Assembly: GCA_958298945.1 (NCBI GenBank) | Contig: OY282609.1 | Coordinates: 36,677,212 to 36,741,211 of the forward strand | DNA length: 64,000 nucleotides | Direction: 5' to 3' | From: Atherix ibis | Taxonomy: Eukaryota; Arthropoda; Insecta; Diptera; Athericidae | In this document: one piece after another, positions 1 through 12,920 of the stretch | How the letters are laid out: each line of letters opens with the position of its first letter | How positions within the stretch are numbered: the first letter of the stretch is position 1 | Program-made: the position numbers and the translations under genes | The notes under the pieces: model-generated | Databases searched by the model: none | What the model was told of the DNA's origin: nothing | The model's input: only the letters and a program-made list of their open reading frames with translations

Positions 1-480
1 CAATTTGGAATCAATGGTCGCAGCTGACAATACGGAGGCTACTACCTAGCGTACTTCAGTCAGTTTAAATTTTTTTGCTCGAAAATTCTGACCAAAACAA
101 CGAAATTACTGCTGTACTAGTCTATCCAGTTCTTACGTATTCTTCGGAAAATTGGGTAGTCGGCAAAAACTATTGCGAACTCTTATGCACGTTCGATAAA
201 ATGATCCTTCGAAGAAATTTCCGCCCCTTACATGAGAATAGACGATTTCGGAGCCTATATAATGATGAGATCCTAAAGCGTTAAATTCAATAGGCTGCTC
301 GTGACCAAAAAAATTACAATGGCTTCATTTATGACTCTAGAATATGAGATAGGCCTCGCCTCTCGTAAGGAGTCCTTTCAAAGAGCATACCTGGACCAGA
401 CTCGCGGTGCCGTTGATGAAGATGATAATGTCACTCAACCCATCGACCTCTTTCAAAGACCAATTTATAATCTGTAATCG
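1..480 (+). mobile_element. LINE reverse-transcriptase C-terminal relic
   Basis: Decayed 3' part of a non-LTR retrotransposon. Positions 75-284 read as a peptide with the pattern LTYSSENW, then a cysteine-poor RILRR-like stretch and an RFRSLYNDE block; this matches the tail of LINE polyproteins that carry LTYGSETW followed by a leucine-rich ERK-LRR segment. The first 70 bases resemble the complement of 12842-12910, so the copy begins at or before the window edge. No catalytic RT motif is present and the frame breaks after position 284. Two sister relics lie at 4640-4935 and 12530-12920. The clade is uncertain (RTE- or CR1-like). Confidence 0.5.
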
Positions 481-1213
481 AACTGTAAATAATGTTTTCT
501 TTAGTACTCATAATCACTAGTTGAATAAAATTATCTAAAGAGCGGGGTTTTTTTTAAATCGAAGATATTGGTGCCAATAGCTTAATGGTGTAAAAACTTC
601 TCTAACAATAATATAAAAATTCATTGTCCATATAGTAATATAAAATAAAATATTTAGCCGATTTTTTTCAGAAAATTATGTAAAATTACTTAAGACCTTA
701 AATAGAAAAACATTTATATGAAAATTTTGAAAAAGTTTATAGCGAGTCAAATAAGGTATTAATGATTCGATAGCTATGGTTTTTATATTGCAGACAAATA
801 TTTTTTACTTATAGTATGTTTGTCTAATTTAACAACGTGAAAAATAAATTATCTTGGTTTAAATGTCTTTTCTTAAATAGTAAGTAGATTTATTCAAATA
901 GTAATAAGAATAATTAAACACACATTATCGTTAGTACTGAAAATATCTACACATCCGAGCGATAAAAATGTATCTTTCCGGAGTCTGTATTATTTCATAA
1001 ATACATCTAATCCACAAAAGGCATTATATAAAATAAACAAATTAATGCAGTCACTTGGGGTATGTCTAAATCTAATGGTTTGGCATTTTGATAGTTGCAA
1101 ATTTAACTACTTGTTGAGTGGTGTTCATGAAAGTGACCGTATAGAAAGTAGTTCGGTAAAGTTTTTCACTGTCGAAAAATTATTTATTGGAAGTTTGTTT
1201 GAAAATCTAAAAA
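481..1213. other. AT-rich upstream region of SLC6-like gene A
   Basis: No gene, RNA or element recognised. It must hold the promoter and 5' UTR of the gene starting at 1214. I cannot place a TATA box or initiator with confidence. Confidence 0.4.
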
Positions 1214-4200
1214 ATGACAACTACTGGAAATAATGTAAATAGTTGTGAAGGTGTAGACAAACTACATAACCATGATTATGGAAGAGGAAAGTGGCGATCA
1301 ATCCTAGACTATTATATGGTCTGCATTGGACATGCATTTGAAGCAAAAAACTTTTTCCTATTCTTTGCTCTCCATGTTCAAGCTGGAGGTAAAATTGATA
1401 TATGCAATTTCTACTTTATTTCAAATAAACAATATTATATTTTTATAAATTAAAAATATTAGACTAGAAGATATTAAAACATAATCTAGCAAGTGTCTGA
1501 AGTGAACAATGAAAAAATTTCAATTCCGCATACTCCCAATATGATCGCCATAACAGTGAAAATATAATTATTTTGTAAATAAACACTAGATTTTTAAATC
1601 ATAATTAATGAAAAAATTCACTCGAAATATTTAATGATGTCAGAAAAAGACAAGGTCAGCTACATACGGCCAGCAAAATGTACAAAGATTATTGCGTAAT
1701 GGCACATTTAATAATAATTAATCTAAACAGAAATATTTCTTACTTGAATAGAAACACTATAATGACTATATTTTCAATGTTTAATATAGGATAATAAGTT
1801 GAAAAACTATCATATTACTTAAATTAAGAACAATTACATTTAATATTAAGTCTCAGTAAATACATGCAACCGAATTTTTTTCTCGATTTGAATTATTTTA
1901 ATGTGAAAGAAACTCTTTTATTATAATTCACATCTTCACTTATGGATAACCTACTTATATGAATATTCACCAGCTAAACGAATTATTTCATGCAATGGAA
2001 AATACGAGCAAATTTTGTATTTTTTTTGAAAATATGCTAACGAGTAATTAAGCGATTTGAAGGCAATTCGTTTATTATATTCATGAGCTGATAGTACACT
2101 AACCACTTCATGATGTCTGGATTAAATATTTACAGAGGTTATTGCAATAAAATTCCATATTATTATAAACAATTTTTTACGACGTTACCACTCTTTAGTC
2201 TCTAGCTAAATGGTATTTATGATGGTAATATTTAACTACTTCCATATTCAAAAATGGTTTTCAGACAAGAGTAACTTTATTCTAAAGTAATTTGCATATT
2301 TACTAGATTGAAACTCTAACTTTACAACGTGCTATTCTCATTTGTTCATTAAATCGCAAAGGATCTATTTTTTTATATTTAGTCTCATTTGCGGTGACCA
2401 CATTATAAGCAATCTTTGGATATCTATAGAAAAAGGGGTAAATATGTTGGGTTTTTCTGAATAGAGCTTTTGATAAATGGATTAGTTATTAATTTTTGGC
2501 ATTTGTCAAGATGAGTGGTGATACAGTTGAGGGACGTATTGAAATGATTAAAAATTATTATCAAAATAGTAGTTCAATTAATTAAAACATTTGATGTGAA
2601 AATGTTTAAGAATGCAGCGTATTTTCGGCTCAACAGTTTCGGAAACAAGCAAAATTGTCGGATTTACGTGAACTAAAAAGCTTGAAGAGAAACATCGATA
2701 CATATCAGATACTATGCTGAGATACAGTCATAACTGGACCTTATTTCTTTGAGGAATATGCTTGTATTTTCATCCATAGTAACCATTATTTACAGATCAT
2801 TCACAATTTTCTCTAGTCGAAACTGAATGGAATGGATCTGACTGTTATCTGGCTTTAATAAATCTAAAGACTAAGATAACAAACAATATCAATGAGATAT
2901 AGAAGTTATTATATGGGAAAGCGATAGAAAATTGTTACTTTTTAAATGGTCATTTACGGCTGGAGTAAAATACACCATACGCAAAAGTATAAAACAAGCT
3001 TTAATAAAATTACATTTTAAACAACCAATGCGTTTTTATATACATTCAATGATATCCTGCGTCCATATATCCAAGCTCTGAATATGAATAAAGTTCTTTT
3101 AGGCGCATAGACAGACGTTTATTACAGTAGGTGATGGCAGACACGCCTCTGAAAGACTTTTGGCCCCCTACATAAGCCTCTATCCTTGATTCAGGAGTTT
3201 GTTTAATGATAAGATTGAAATTGCCCAAATATAGCTGAATTCAAGTTTAATAGACATATTTAAGGACTTAGAAGACAAGGCAGGTTTCGGACTACTAAAC
3301 TAAAGCAATGCGGTACGAAGATAGGATAATAGAAGTTTTTTAATTAAGCAGGCATAGACCGAACTCCCAATTATCATGCTGTTGATGATACTGATTTCAA
3401 AGAACACTATATACATGATAATAAACATTAATAATTTAATACGCGCGAAGTGAAGTAAATTAAAAAATTAAGTTGCCAATTCAAAAGTTTTGTAGTTGAA
3501 ATGTAAAATTGAATGTTAAAATTAGTATTTTTATTTAATTTGATTCGCTTTGCATGTATTAAATAATCATTTTCATTAAGAAAATAAAAACAAAGATAAT
3601 TTTGCTATTTAAAGCAAAACATTGCTCATTATACATCTTCAGTATAAAATAGGTATAAAAAGGTTTTTTTTATAACATAGGTATAAAAAGGTTTGAAGTC
3701 CCAAAAAAAACTGAGAAGATTGAGCTTTTTAATATGTTATATATCATAACTAATGAGTGAGTTTGTTAATAGAGCTTGTAATAAACATGCGACAATGTTT
3801 AACAAAAACTAAACTTTATTCATAAAAATTAATTTATATCAAGACACAATAATTTAATCCGTGTTAATCACTACTACACAATTTATCGCTTTAGAAGTAA
3901 CTTTTCAACTACGGAATCTCACTTCTGCTGACTTGGCTTTGTTAACAATTTCTATAAAATACCATATAATGATGGTTCTAGAAAACCTGCAATAGAAAAC
4001 CTTCTATTGCAGGTTTTCTAGAACTAACCTAATTATTCGGGTGGCTTCCAAAATTTTGACACTTACTCTTTGCTATTCATTCTTTAAGATGCGACTCTAT
4101 ATCTCTAACAAACTAAAGTGCAAGGACTACCGTCAATTAAATAGAGATTATTTTTAAAAAAATATAGTCTGGCCAGTAAAAATTTATGAACCAAAAACTT

Positions 4201-7200
4201 CCTGGATCAAAAAAAAGAATCTCCAGTTAAATTATAAACGAATATTAGTACAAATGGAAGCTCTGAAATGAATGTACGTAAACGTACGAATCAATCCTAG
4301 TTATCAATATCATCATTGATTAAGTTAGGTTATTCACAATGTTAATATTAATGTAAGGAATTCTATAAAACCATGAAAATGAGATAATGTATTGATTTTG
4401 CGAAAAAAAATTTATCACACCTGAATATTTAATAACTTTACTGTAAATTAACGGTATCTCAAAACCGAATAATTCGATTTTAACACGTTTTTTGATTTCT
4501 TGTCGAAATGTAAAATGCTGCAATATTTGTAATTTTCATTAACTTAAAAGCAGCGTTCTATAAGGCACAAATAAAAATTTCATTAAAGTGAAAGAAAATT
4601 TGATTTATTTTCTCAGACTACAAAAATACACTATCATCAACAGTGTATCAACTGGGAACTCGGTCTAGACTTGCTCAATCAGACAATTTAAGACCATCGG
4701 GTTTAACGCAGCGAGTTTTGACGACCTTGGTTAATCGAAGGTAGAGTATGCCTTATAAAATAAAGCCAATGTAGGTTTTCCGGGCATGCTTTAGTTTCCA
4801 GCCCGCCGTAGCTTATTGAGCTTGATTTTGAGCACAATCGACCGTTCTTATAGATGCGGAATCGTTCATCCTCATAAAGTATCCAAAAATTCTTCAGATG
4901 ATCCTGCAGTCGAAAGTGTCCTAGAGTACGCAATTGTTTTTCGTGAGTACCAAAGTTCCAAAGAATATATGATGATAAGTAAAGCTAAAGTTCAATACGC
5001 TAGTAGTTTTTATTTTGCAGTTATGTTTGTCGAGCATAATAATCTAGACTAAATGAAAAAAGCTCTGATTTTTATTATTAAAAATGTATTTAACCTATTG
5101 TCTCTTATCTCTATTTGACTAGGGTTAATAGGTATTATTATTGACTCTCACGCTCTCCCGTATAGCTGTTTCTAATCGACACTTTATATGAATGTAATGT
5201 CGGCGTATGTTCAAAACTAAGTAGACTCAATGAGCTACGCCGAAGATCATTATGGATGATAAATTATTCCGATTTGGGTGATTTTGTTCTTCCTTGTGCA
5301 CTTGTTATGGAAAGTCTAGTCAATTAATTTTTCTCTTTCTCTCTCTTAAGAAAGTGTCAAGCTTTACTCTGACAATGCACCAAAATGCAACAAAGTTTAA
5401 AATCGATCGAATAATTTTTTGGTTAATATATTTGGTATAATTAGATAATTTTTCGTAAACTTTTAGATACAAAATAATAAAAGAATTCTCATCAAATATT
5501 TTGAGATTCATTTATCTTAAAATATAATATTTAATTCTATATTTTCTATAATAAAAATAGAATATTATGTTTATAAAAAGCGTAATTACAATATAATTTT
5601 TATCTTATTTACAAACAGCTTCCACTTTGCCAATTATAATATTATCATTATTTACTGTGGCCATACCGATCTACTTTTTGCAATCGGCTTTGGGACAATT
5701 TTCTAGCACTGGCTACCTTTCAGTATTACGTATTTCACCAATATTTAAAGGTAAAGCTGAAGTCTTATTCAATTAGTCCTAGTAATTTGATAAACTTTTT
5801 CTATTACTATCTACATATATAATAGGCATGGGCTATTTAATGCTAATACTTAATATTATATCAGCGTCATGCAAAAGTATAATTGCAGCCCATCTGCTCG
5901 TGTATTTCTTTGCATCAATGAGTGCAGATTTGCCTTGGATGACATGCAATAACACTTGGAATAGTGCAAACTGTGTTAAGGTGATTATTTACTTTTATTT
6001 GAATTAATTATCATCAGATAATGATTAATAGTTATGGCTCCTAATATATTTAAAAGTGACAGTCGAGAAATCTTATTTTAACATTATTAAATAAAAAATT
6101 AGTTGCAGTATTTGACAGTTTAACAATAATAATATTCATTTTTCTAGATTGAAGACTTTCCGGAAAAGTGCAATTGTAGTGACTTTAATACTAGTTTTTC
6201 AAATGGAGAATTTTTAGAGTAATTTAACTAATATTTCATTTAATAAAGTCTAATCGAAAGGTGTTTCTTGTACTCGTAGAAATTACGTTCAAGGTTCATA
6301 TGGCTACATGACATTTCCCTGGCTACTACTCACCGCTACATTTCTTGTATGGCTTATAATAGTATTTTTCCAAATGGATGGCATTAAATCTGTAAGTTTA
6401 GTAACTAGAATTTTGAAAATATTTAACTGCAATTTACTTACAAATAGATTTCGAGAATTATACGGTACACCGCAATAGTACCTTTCATAATTGCAGTGGT
6501 ATTTTTTATAAGATTTGCATTTTTTCCGGACGCATTCCGTTTCATTTGGGAGAGAATGGACTTTGAGATTCATCGATTTTTAGATTTTAAAACTTGGATT
6601 GAAATTCCAATTTTGATTACATTGATGACACAGGGTACTGGATGGGGAGTTACACTAACTATGGCAAGTTATACTGAGTATAAAGAAGATACTATGAAAT
6701 ATTCAATAGCTGTACCCTTTATTACGGCAGCTCTTACTTATTTTGCTATTTGTATACCTTTTATGATCATTGCAGCTATTCCCCGTAATATTATTTTTTA
6801 TTTTTATCAATTAAATAGTAAATTAATTAAATTTTATTTTCTTTTAGATCAAGGTTATCCTAATATGATCGATTTTACATGTTTTGAATTTCCATTTTAT
6901 CAATTTCCGAAGGTGTTAAGCAATATCGAAGCTCCACATTTTTGGTCTATAATGTTTTATGGGATGATTATGTTATGTGAAATTAACTCATTAGTAATAA
7001 TATTGAATTCGGTGGATTTAAAAGAAATTGTAATGTTGAAATTTAATTGTAGGCAGTACAAATGTTTACAATTTTAACGTCATTACTCGATGAATATGTC
7101 AAATTACGATCTTGTAAAAGCGTACTCCGAGTTGGTTCATGTGCACTCATGTTTATCTTTTCAATATTCTTTATGAAATTTATAAGTGTAAGAAATCAAT

Positions 7201-7752
7201 ATATAAGTCCATTTTTTTTATAATTCAAAAATGGTTCAACAGGTCGGAGAATTATTCATTATCACATTGGGAGCTTTGACATATTATACACAAGCGGTAG
7301 TGGTGTTTCTAGAACTAATGATGATACTTTGGTTCTATGGACGAAAACGTTTCCAAAGAGATATGAAAGCTATGTTAGGAAAAATATTTTCAACTTGGCA
7401 ATTTTTCTTTATTCGATTTGTGACTCCATTATGCATATTATTTGCCGGTGTAAAATAAATACTTTACATCATATTAACTACACGAAATAAACTTTTAATT
7501 CTGTTGCAGTTGATACACTGGGAAACAACTTTACTATTTCATAATTCGATAATATATGCTTTTTTGATTATTTGCTCAATACCATGGATATGGGTTATTG
7601 CATATGGAATTTTTACAATAATAACGACACCAGGAACATGCCGAGAGAAATTTCAAAAATCAACTACACCAAGTAATTGGTACCCAGCTAATCCTACTGA
7701 TCGCGAAGAATTTAATTTAAAAACTGGTAGAACTAATAGAAGTGAGCCTTAG
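1214..7752 (+). CDS. SLC6-like neurotransmitter:sodium symporter family protein A (10 exons)
   Basis: Predicted 570-aa multi-pass membrane protein of the SLC6 family, expected in the plasma membrane. Exons by GT-AG sites with matching phase: 1214-1388, 5619-5750, 5826-5980, 6148-6218, 6280-6391, 6448-6784, 6848-6993, 7053-7187, 7243-7449, 7510-7752. Seen: TM1 at about residues 33-52; family motif LGQFSS at 83-88 followed by RISPIFKG; an extracellular loop with C143 and C152 flanking glycosylation site NNT; TM6 motif TQGTGWG at 276-282 followed by ASYTEY; a C-terminal PGT...NWYPANP tail. Odd: the TM1 signature GNVWRFPY of active transporters is replaced by KNFFLFFA; the Asn is kept but the gating Arg and the Pro are lost. 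Paralogue B shares every intron position. Intron 1 (4.2 kb) holds TE relics. The substrate cannot be inferred; it may be a non-transporting or atypical family member. Family call is firm, exact exon ends slightly less so. Confidence 0.85.
2440..3020 (+). mobile_element. DD41D-type mariner relic in intron 1 of gene A
   Basis: Highly decayed transposase. ATG at about 2511 opens a stretch with EGRIEMIKNYYQNSSS, like the N-terminal helix of insect DD41D mariners (pattern IIEFYYQN). After frame breaks, 2728-2850 gives TGPYFF, then a stretch ending LNGMDLTVIW, matching the block just before the second catalytic Asp of this group. The catalytic region is deleted. Same family as 15090-15740, 31500-32735, 37325-37437 and 43667-44587. 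Confidence 0.5.
3975..4024. repeat. Perfect 23-bp-arm hairpin
   Basis: Arms 3975-3997 and 4002-4024 are exact reverse complements separated by 4 bases. It lies in intron 1 of the SLC6-like gene A and is not part of a recognisable element. Confidence 0.9.
4640..4935 (-). mobile_element. LINE RT C-terminal relic
   Basis: Minus-strand frame 4703-4933 contains YEDERFRIYKNGRLC, then GLETKACPENLHWLYFIRH, corresponding to the region after the LTYGSETW block of LINE tails. It is a degraded fragment in intron 1 of gene A, related to the relics at 1-480 and 12530-12920. Confidence 0.4.
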
Positions 7753-7907
7753 TTAGTAAAAAACGGCTTGATGATCATTATAAAATTTTTTTGAATTATA
7801 TTAAATCCGTTAATTACTAATATTACTATTTGTGCTTAAATTCTGATTAAATACCTATTAATCCACTTTTTATATTTTATTTATTATTGTTTGTAAATTT
7901 ATGAGTA

Positions 7908-7913
7908 AATAAA
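7908..7913 (+). promoter_or_regulatory. Polyadenylation signal AATAAA of gene A
   Basis: Canonical hexamer 156 bases after the stop codon at 7752, the first good match downstream. Confidence 0.45.
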
Positions 7914-8218
7914 TGAATTATTTATAATATCTCCTAATGTATATAAAAACAATGTGTCTTTATTTGATAATAAATTTACAATAATTAAAATATGCTGCCA
8001 ACTCAAAGCAATCATAAAATTTCATAATATATTATTTTCAAATTTCCACTTTAAAAGCAACTATTTCGATGAAAGAGTTCTTTTGTAGCTTGGTAATAAG
8101 TTCGTTCCAAAATATAACAGAACAATTTTTTTGTGAACATTATTAACACCTGAATAGTAAATACCCAAAATGGAAGCTTTTCATTTAAGTAATCTAAATA
8201 AATTTTTGAGTAAAATTA

Positions 8219-9457
8219 CGAGGGTCGTTCAATAAATCCTTAGAAAAAGATGGAAAAAAACTGTTTTTAAAAAGAAATTTTTTTTTTATTTTTCAACATA
8301 ATCTCCTTTTAGCTCTATACATTTTTCCAACTGTTTTTCCAAAATTTTTATCCCGTCCAAAAAATAGGATTTCGGAAGTTCTGCAAAATACTCATCCGTT
8401 TGAGCAATGACGTCCTCGTTGGAAGTTAACCGTCGTCCGCCAAGCCATTTCTTCAGATTGGGGAAAAGAAAATAGTCACTCGGGGCCAAATCTGGTGAAT
8501 AAGCTGGATGCTGCAACAATTCAATTCTCAATTCCACAATTTTGGCCATGGAAACAGCGCAGGTGTGCACACGCGCATTGTCCTAATGCAAGAGGATTTT
8601 TTTTTTCTTCAGATGGGGGCGTTTCTCTTTGATTTCCTCGCTCAACCGTTGCAATAACGACGCGTAATACGCTCTTGTTATTGTTTTTCCTTTTTCCAAG
8701 TAGTCGATAAAAATGATGCCCCACGAATCCTAAAAGACCGTGGCCATCACCTTGCCGGCCGATGGCACAGCTTTTGCCTTCTTCGGAGCCCGTTCACCCT
8801 TGAAAATCCACTGTGATGACTGTCTCTTCGTTTCTGGAGTATAGTAGTGTATCCAGGTTTCGTCCACAGTGACATATCGACGAAGGAATTCGGCAGGATT
8901 GCGATGAAAGAGTGCCAACATAGCCTCAGAGTCCACTACACGATTGCGCTTATTCTCCTCTGAAATTTTTTCACAGACAATTTTTCATGCAACATTGAAG
9001 CGACTGTACCTTGTGATATGTCCGTGGCCTCAACTAATTCGAGCACTTTAATTCGCCGCTCGTTCAAAATCAGATCGTGGATTTTGTCGATGATTTCAGG
9101 AGTACATCTACTGGGCGTCCTGAACGATGTTAATCTTTTGTGGATGAACGGCCACGTTTAAATTCATTCACCCAATTGTAAACCGTCGCAAACACAGGTG
9201 CAGATGTGCCATGAACTGCATCCAACTCGGCTTTGATTTCTTTCGGGCTTAAGCCTTTCAAATGGAGATGTTTGATGACAGCCCTAAACTCGCTTTTTTC
9301 CATTGTTATGCAAAAATAAATGTCGTTAATTTTAATCGACGATAGAAATTGACCTACGCTATGGATTGAGCTGATAATGCTACTTACAAAAAAAATCTTT
9401 ACCGACACTACGAGCGCAATTTCTTGGATTTTCTAAGGACTTATTGAACGACCCTCG
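8219..9457 (-). mobile_element. Full-length but inactive mariner (DD34D)
   Basis: Complete 1239-bp mariner with both ends visible. TIRs at 8219-8248 and about 9429-9457 share the CGAGGGTCGTTCAATAA core, flanked by TA at 8217-8218 and 9458-9459. The transposase reads on the minus strand from ATG 9303-9301. N-terminal helix-turn-helix (MEKSEFRAVIKHLHLKG), then VDETWIHYYTPE (first Asp), DNARVHTC (second Asp) and YSPDLAPSDYFLF (third Asp): all three catalytic Asp remain, and the frame ends in GDYVEK at 8286. Inactivating lesions: Trp-to-TAG at about 8731, Gln-to-TAG just before the second Asp at about 8583, and frameshifts near 9120 and 8950-9000. The C-terminal half resembles the mellifera/irritans-type mariners; subfamily is uncertain. 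Confidence 0.9.
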
Positions 9458-9459
9458 TA

Positions 9460-10740
9460 CATTTCTTGAGTTAAATTATTCTTACTTCAAAAGTTTTCTT
9501 TAAAATATGCTTAATAATCAATAGTCTTGACCTTAAAATTTAAAAAAAAATGGAAGCAAATAAAAATGTACCAGAAAAGCTATCTGACTTTATGTATTAT
9601 GTGTCAGATGTGCACTAAACACAAACTAAGCCAATATACGACTACATATGCGTAGCTATGTCCAAAAGCAGAAATTTATAAAAGATTATTTATTAGTCAA
9701 TTCAAAATGAAACGAATCGTAGTCGAATCTTAAATGACTTATACGACCGTACATTAGAATACGAAAAGTAAATGCTTTATATATAATGATAACACACTGT
9801 GGGTGTTGTTTATATTCTGTTCTGCATGTATGTATGTACACATAATCTAAAGTTTCAAAATTCTCCCACAATCTATAAAATGTAGCATTACTAATGAATG
9901 AACACACAAGTATATATTTATATTCTTTTTTGATTTATATTAATTAATAACATTTTAAATATCATTGAATGTCTAATCATCTGTTAAGTTTCTGGTGATA
10001 CTCGCATATGGGCAATACATAATTTAACGTACATGATTTTTTTTTTGAACAAGTATCAATAGTATTTAATAAGTTTTTGAAGATAGTTTATAAAAGTTGT
10101 TGTCGAAATTTGTAAATATGTACTGTTAATCAATAATAAATAATTCAAAAGTAAAGTTTAATTTTACTAAATAAAAATATATTATTTATCTGTATCGTTG
10201 AATTTATGAAAAGTATTCTTTGCTAGAGCCAACACAGATCCCCGACTGATTTACGGGAATCAAACAATTATCCTATAGTTCCTTAAATTTATTAAATTGC
10301 ATAGAACAAAATAAAATCTTGAAAATCTTTTTTTCAATGTGAAAAGTTAGAATTAAAAAAATATAAAATATATGCTGCAATTCGAATAATATCTCTATTT
10401 TAGTGTAGTAAATAAGTAGTTACAGTAACCAAGTTTATATTATTAAAAAAAGTTCTTAGTTTCTATGAGTAAAATTCAGAACAGAAATTTTTACTTTTGA
10501 TTGAATCTTTAAATTATAATATAATCTGTGCAGAAGTAACGTAAAGATCTGGTGTAGTTAAGAATGTGAATTTATTTGTTATGAAAATATAATTACAACC
10601 TTAATGAAAGAATTTAACTACTAGTTAAAATTGAAAAACAATATGCTTTAAGTAGGGATAATAATAAGTCTTCGCCATAAAAAATGTGCTTTCTTATACC
10701 TTTATAACAGTATAAGTTGATATAACATTCGGAATTTGAG
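9460..10740. other. AT-rich intergenic DNA
   Basis: Nothing recognised on either strand; short ORFs here look random. Confidence 0.4.
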
Positions 10741-10941
10741 TTGGATCATCGTCAATTACTTAGATTAATAAAACTATTATTAAGTAATAAACTCGTAATA
10801 TGTAACTCACTCTTGAAATCTATTTGGACTAACGGAGCGGACTTTTTTGGTTTCAATGAAGCTTTTCAGTTCTTTTTGAATACCGATAAAAAATTCCAAT
10901 TCGTCTTCCCTATCATTATAAATACAATAACAAATGTTTAA
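10741..10941 (+). mobile_element. Probable jockey-type LINE RT C-terminal scrap
   Basis: The 66-aa frame contains SNKLVICNSLLKSIWTNGAD, resembling the KLLIYNTLLKPIWTYG block that follows the RT domain in the jockey-like copies at 36835 and 46670. No other LINE landmark is adjacent, so this rests on one block. Confidence 0.4.
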
Positions 10942-10964
10942 ATATCAAAATTAGCAGAATCAAT

Positions 10965-12000
10965 TTGTTTTTTTTGCTTATTGGGTTGATACTTTTTTTG
11001 CTTGTTGGGTTATTAATACCATTAGTGTAAAATTCCGTGGATTTTGATGCGAAAAATGTACTAAGGGATGTTTTTACCTGCTCTATTGTATCAAATTTTT
11101 TATCATTAAAAAAATTTTGTAGTGATCGGAAAAGGTGAAAATTGGAAGGAGTAAGATCTGGAGAATACGATGGATGCTTGATAACATCCCAATTCAACTC
11201 ATTTAGCTTGTGCTGGGTCATCATAGCCACATGTGTTCGCGCGTTGTCGTGATGAAACACTACCCCTTCTCTGTTTACCAATTCTGGTCTATCCTTTTGA
11301 AGGGCGATGTTCAATTTGGATAATTGCTAACAATATCGTTCTGCTGTTATTATCTGATTGCATTCCAAGTGTTCAAAATATACAATACCCTTACAAACCC
11401 ACCAAACACAAAGCATAACTTTTTTTTGATGGATTTCGGCTTTCGAAGTTGTTAATGGGGCTTGTCCAGGTATAGCCCAATGTCTTTTTCTTGTCACGTT
11501 GTTGTACACGACCCATTTCTCATCTCCCGTTACCAAACGATGCAAAAAAGGTTCATGTTTTTCTCCCGCACTCAAAGCAACGCACGTTGAAACACGATCC
11601 AATAAATTGGCAGCCTACAATTGATGAGGTATCCAAACGTCGTACCGCGAAACCATCCCCATACGCTTCAAATGCCTTAATACGGTTGTATGGGTGACTC
11701 CCATCATCGACGCGATCTCCCTGGTGGTTAGACGTGGATTGGTGTCAATTATGACTTTTAACTTGTCGTCATCAGACTTCAATGGCCGCCCGGTACGTGG
11801 TTTATCAATTAGTGAAAAATCCCCATATCGGAATTTTGTAAACCATCTTCGTGCCTGTCGAACTTTAATGACATCTGCTCCATACATTTCGCAAATGTTT
11901 TTGGTTGCCACACTCGCGGTATTGTCTTTACGGAATTCATAAAGTAAACAACGACGTAAATGCACTTTATCGACCGACATTTTGAAAAAATACAAGGGGT
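10965..12000 (-). pseudogene. Cecropia/Hsmar1-like mariner transposase pseudogene
   Basis: Transposase frame runs on the minus strand from ATG at 11981-11979 (or in-frame 11995) to about 11020. N-terminus MSVDKVHLRRCLLYEF, then RRWFTKFRYGDFSLID and GRP resemble the helix-turn-helix regions of cecropia-type mariners (SETMAR/Hsmar1 group). Catalytic blocks: VTGDEKWVVY (first Asp), FHHDNARTH (second Asp), then SPDLTPSNFHLF, where the third catalytic Asp is Asn with the usual 34-residue spacing. In-frame TAG codons lie near 11612 and 11325, and the normal C-terminus is lost after GINN. I could not find convincing TIRs, so element limits are approximate. A repeated TTTTTTTGCTTRTTGGGTT motif lies at the left end (about 10970-11012). 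Confidence 0.8.
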
Positions 12001-12009
12001 CATCACTGT

Positions 12010-12529
12010 ACTCTGGTCAGGCCAAAACTAAATAAAAAGTAGAGGGAAAGCATCCTTTATACAATAGAATCATTTAAAAGAAGATACTATTCATCATTTC
12101 TGAAGAAAAAATTTTTTTTACCTAGGATCATAAAAAACGGTCATAACTTTTGCATCAAATTTTTCTATTGGATGCATTATAAAAACATAATTAAATAAAA
12201 AATAAAAATTAACTCGCATAGTTTTGTCCTTTTGATTGGATACTAAATTTCTTAACAAGTACTTTTAGTTACGGCCGACTATATAATAGGCTCCATTTTT
12301 TTCGAAAAAGCACACTATATAGTGGTCTTTAAGAGTAATTAAATTTGGGATTATACTAAACCAACATACTTAAAAATTGTAGTAAATGTTATAAACTAAA
12401 GCAATCGTTTTTGGCTTCAAGGATGTAAAACTATAAATGTGGTTCCAGCCGCATATTTCAAGCGAATAAGATACAATACTATATACTTTATAGCATTTTA
12501 TAACTAATCACAATACCCGCCCATAGTAT
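12010..12529. other. AT-rich intergenic DNA
   Basis: No feature recognised. The first part may be the unrecognised end of the mariner at 10965-12000. Confidence 0.3.
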
Positions 12530-12920
12530 TTTTATCTACCTTTATATATACCGTTAATAGCATACCAAAAATCTAAATTTAGAAAGAATTTACGAAATAT
12601 TAAATTATTATCTTTTCGCACCATAAATAGAACAACTATAGACTTTCTGTACAATCCACCGCAGCCAATGAAGCTTATCTTTATGCACAGCCAACCGCGG
12701 TAACGTTCCAAGTTCTCGTCGTTAAACAGGTTCCGAAATCGTCCCTCCTCATATAGGGACAAGGGCTCCCAATAGTTTTTACTGAGAACCCAAGTTTTCA
12801 ATGAATAAATAATGACTTGCAAGAATAGTATCTTGTAAAACAGTAGCTACAACGAGAATTTTCGAGCGAAAACATTTAGACTGACTGAAGTAGGCTCTGT
12901 TGGTTGCCAGCAGCATTGTG
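12530..12920 (-). mobile_element. LINE RT C-terminal relic
   Basis: Minus-strand translation gives NRAYFS and FRSKILV, then in the next frame LKTWVLSK and RFRNLFNDENLERYRG, then LHWLRW: in order, the landmarks of the LINE tail seen at 1-480 (RAYFS, SENW, RFRSLYNDE). Several frame breaks. The best preserved of the three copies of this type here. Confidence 0.5.

Noticed and set aside
3046..3228. 60-aa minus-strand ORF with a cysteine
   Set aside because: No recognisable motif, inside an intron next to a mariner relic; not supportable as a gene.
6304..6573. 89-aa antisense ORF over gene A exons
   Set aside because: Shadow of the SLC6 coding exons on the opposite strand.
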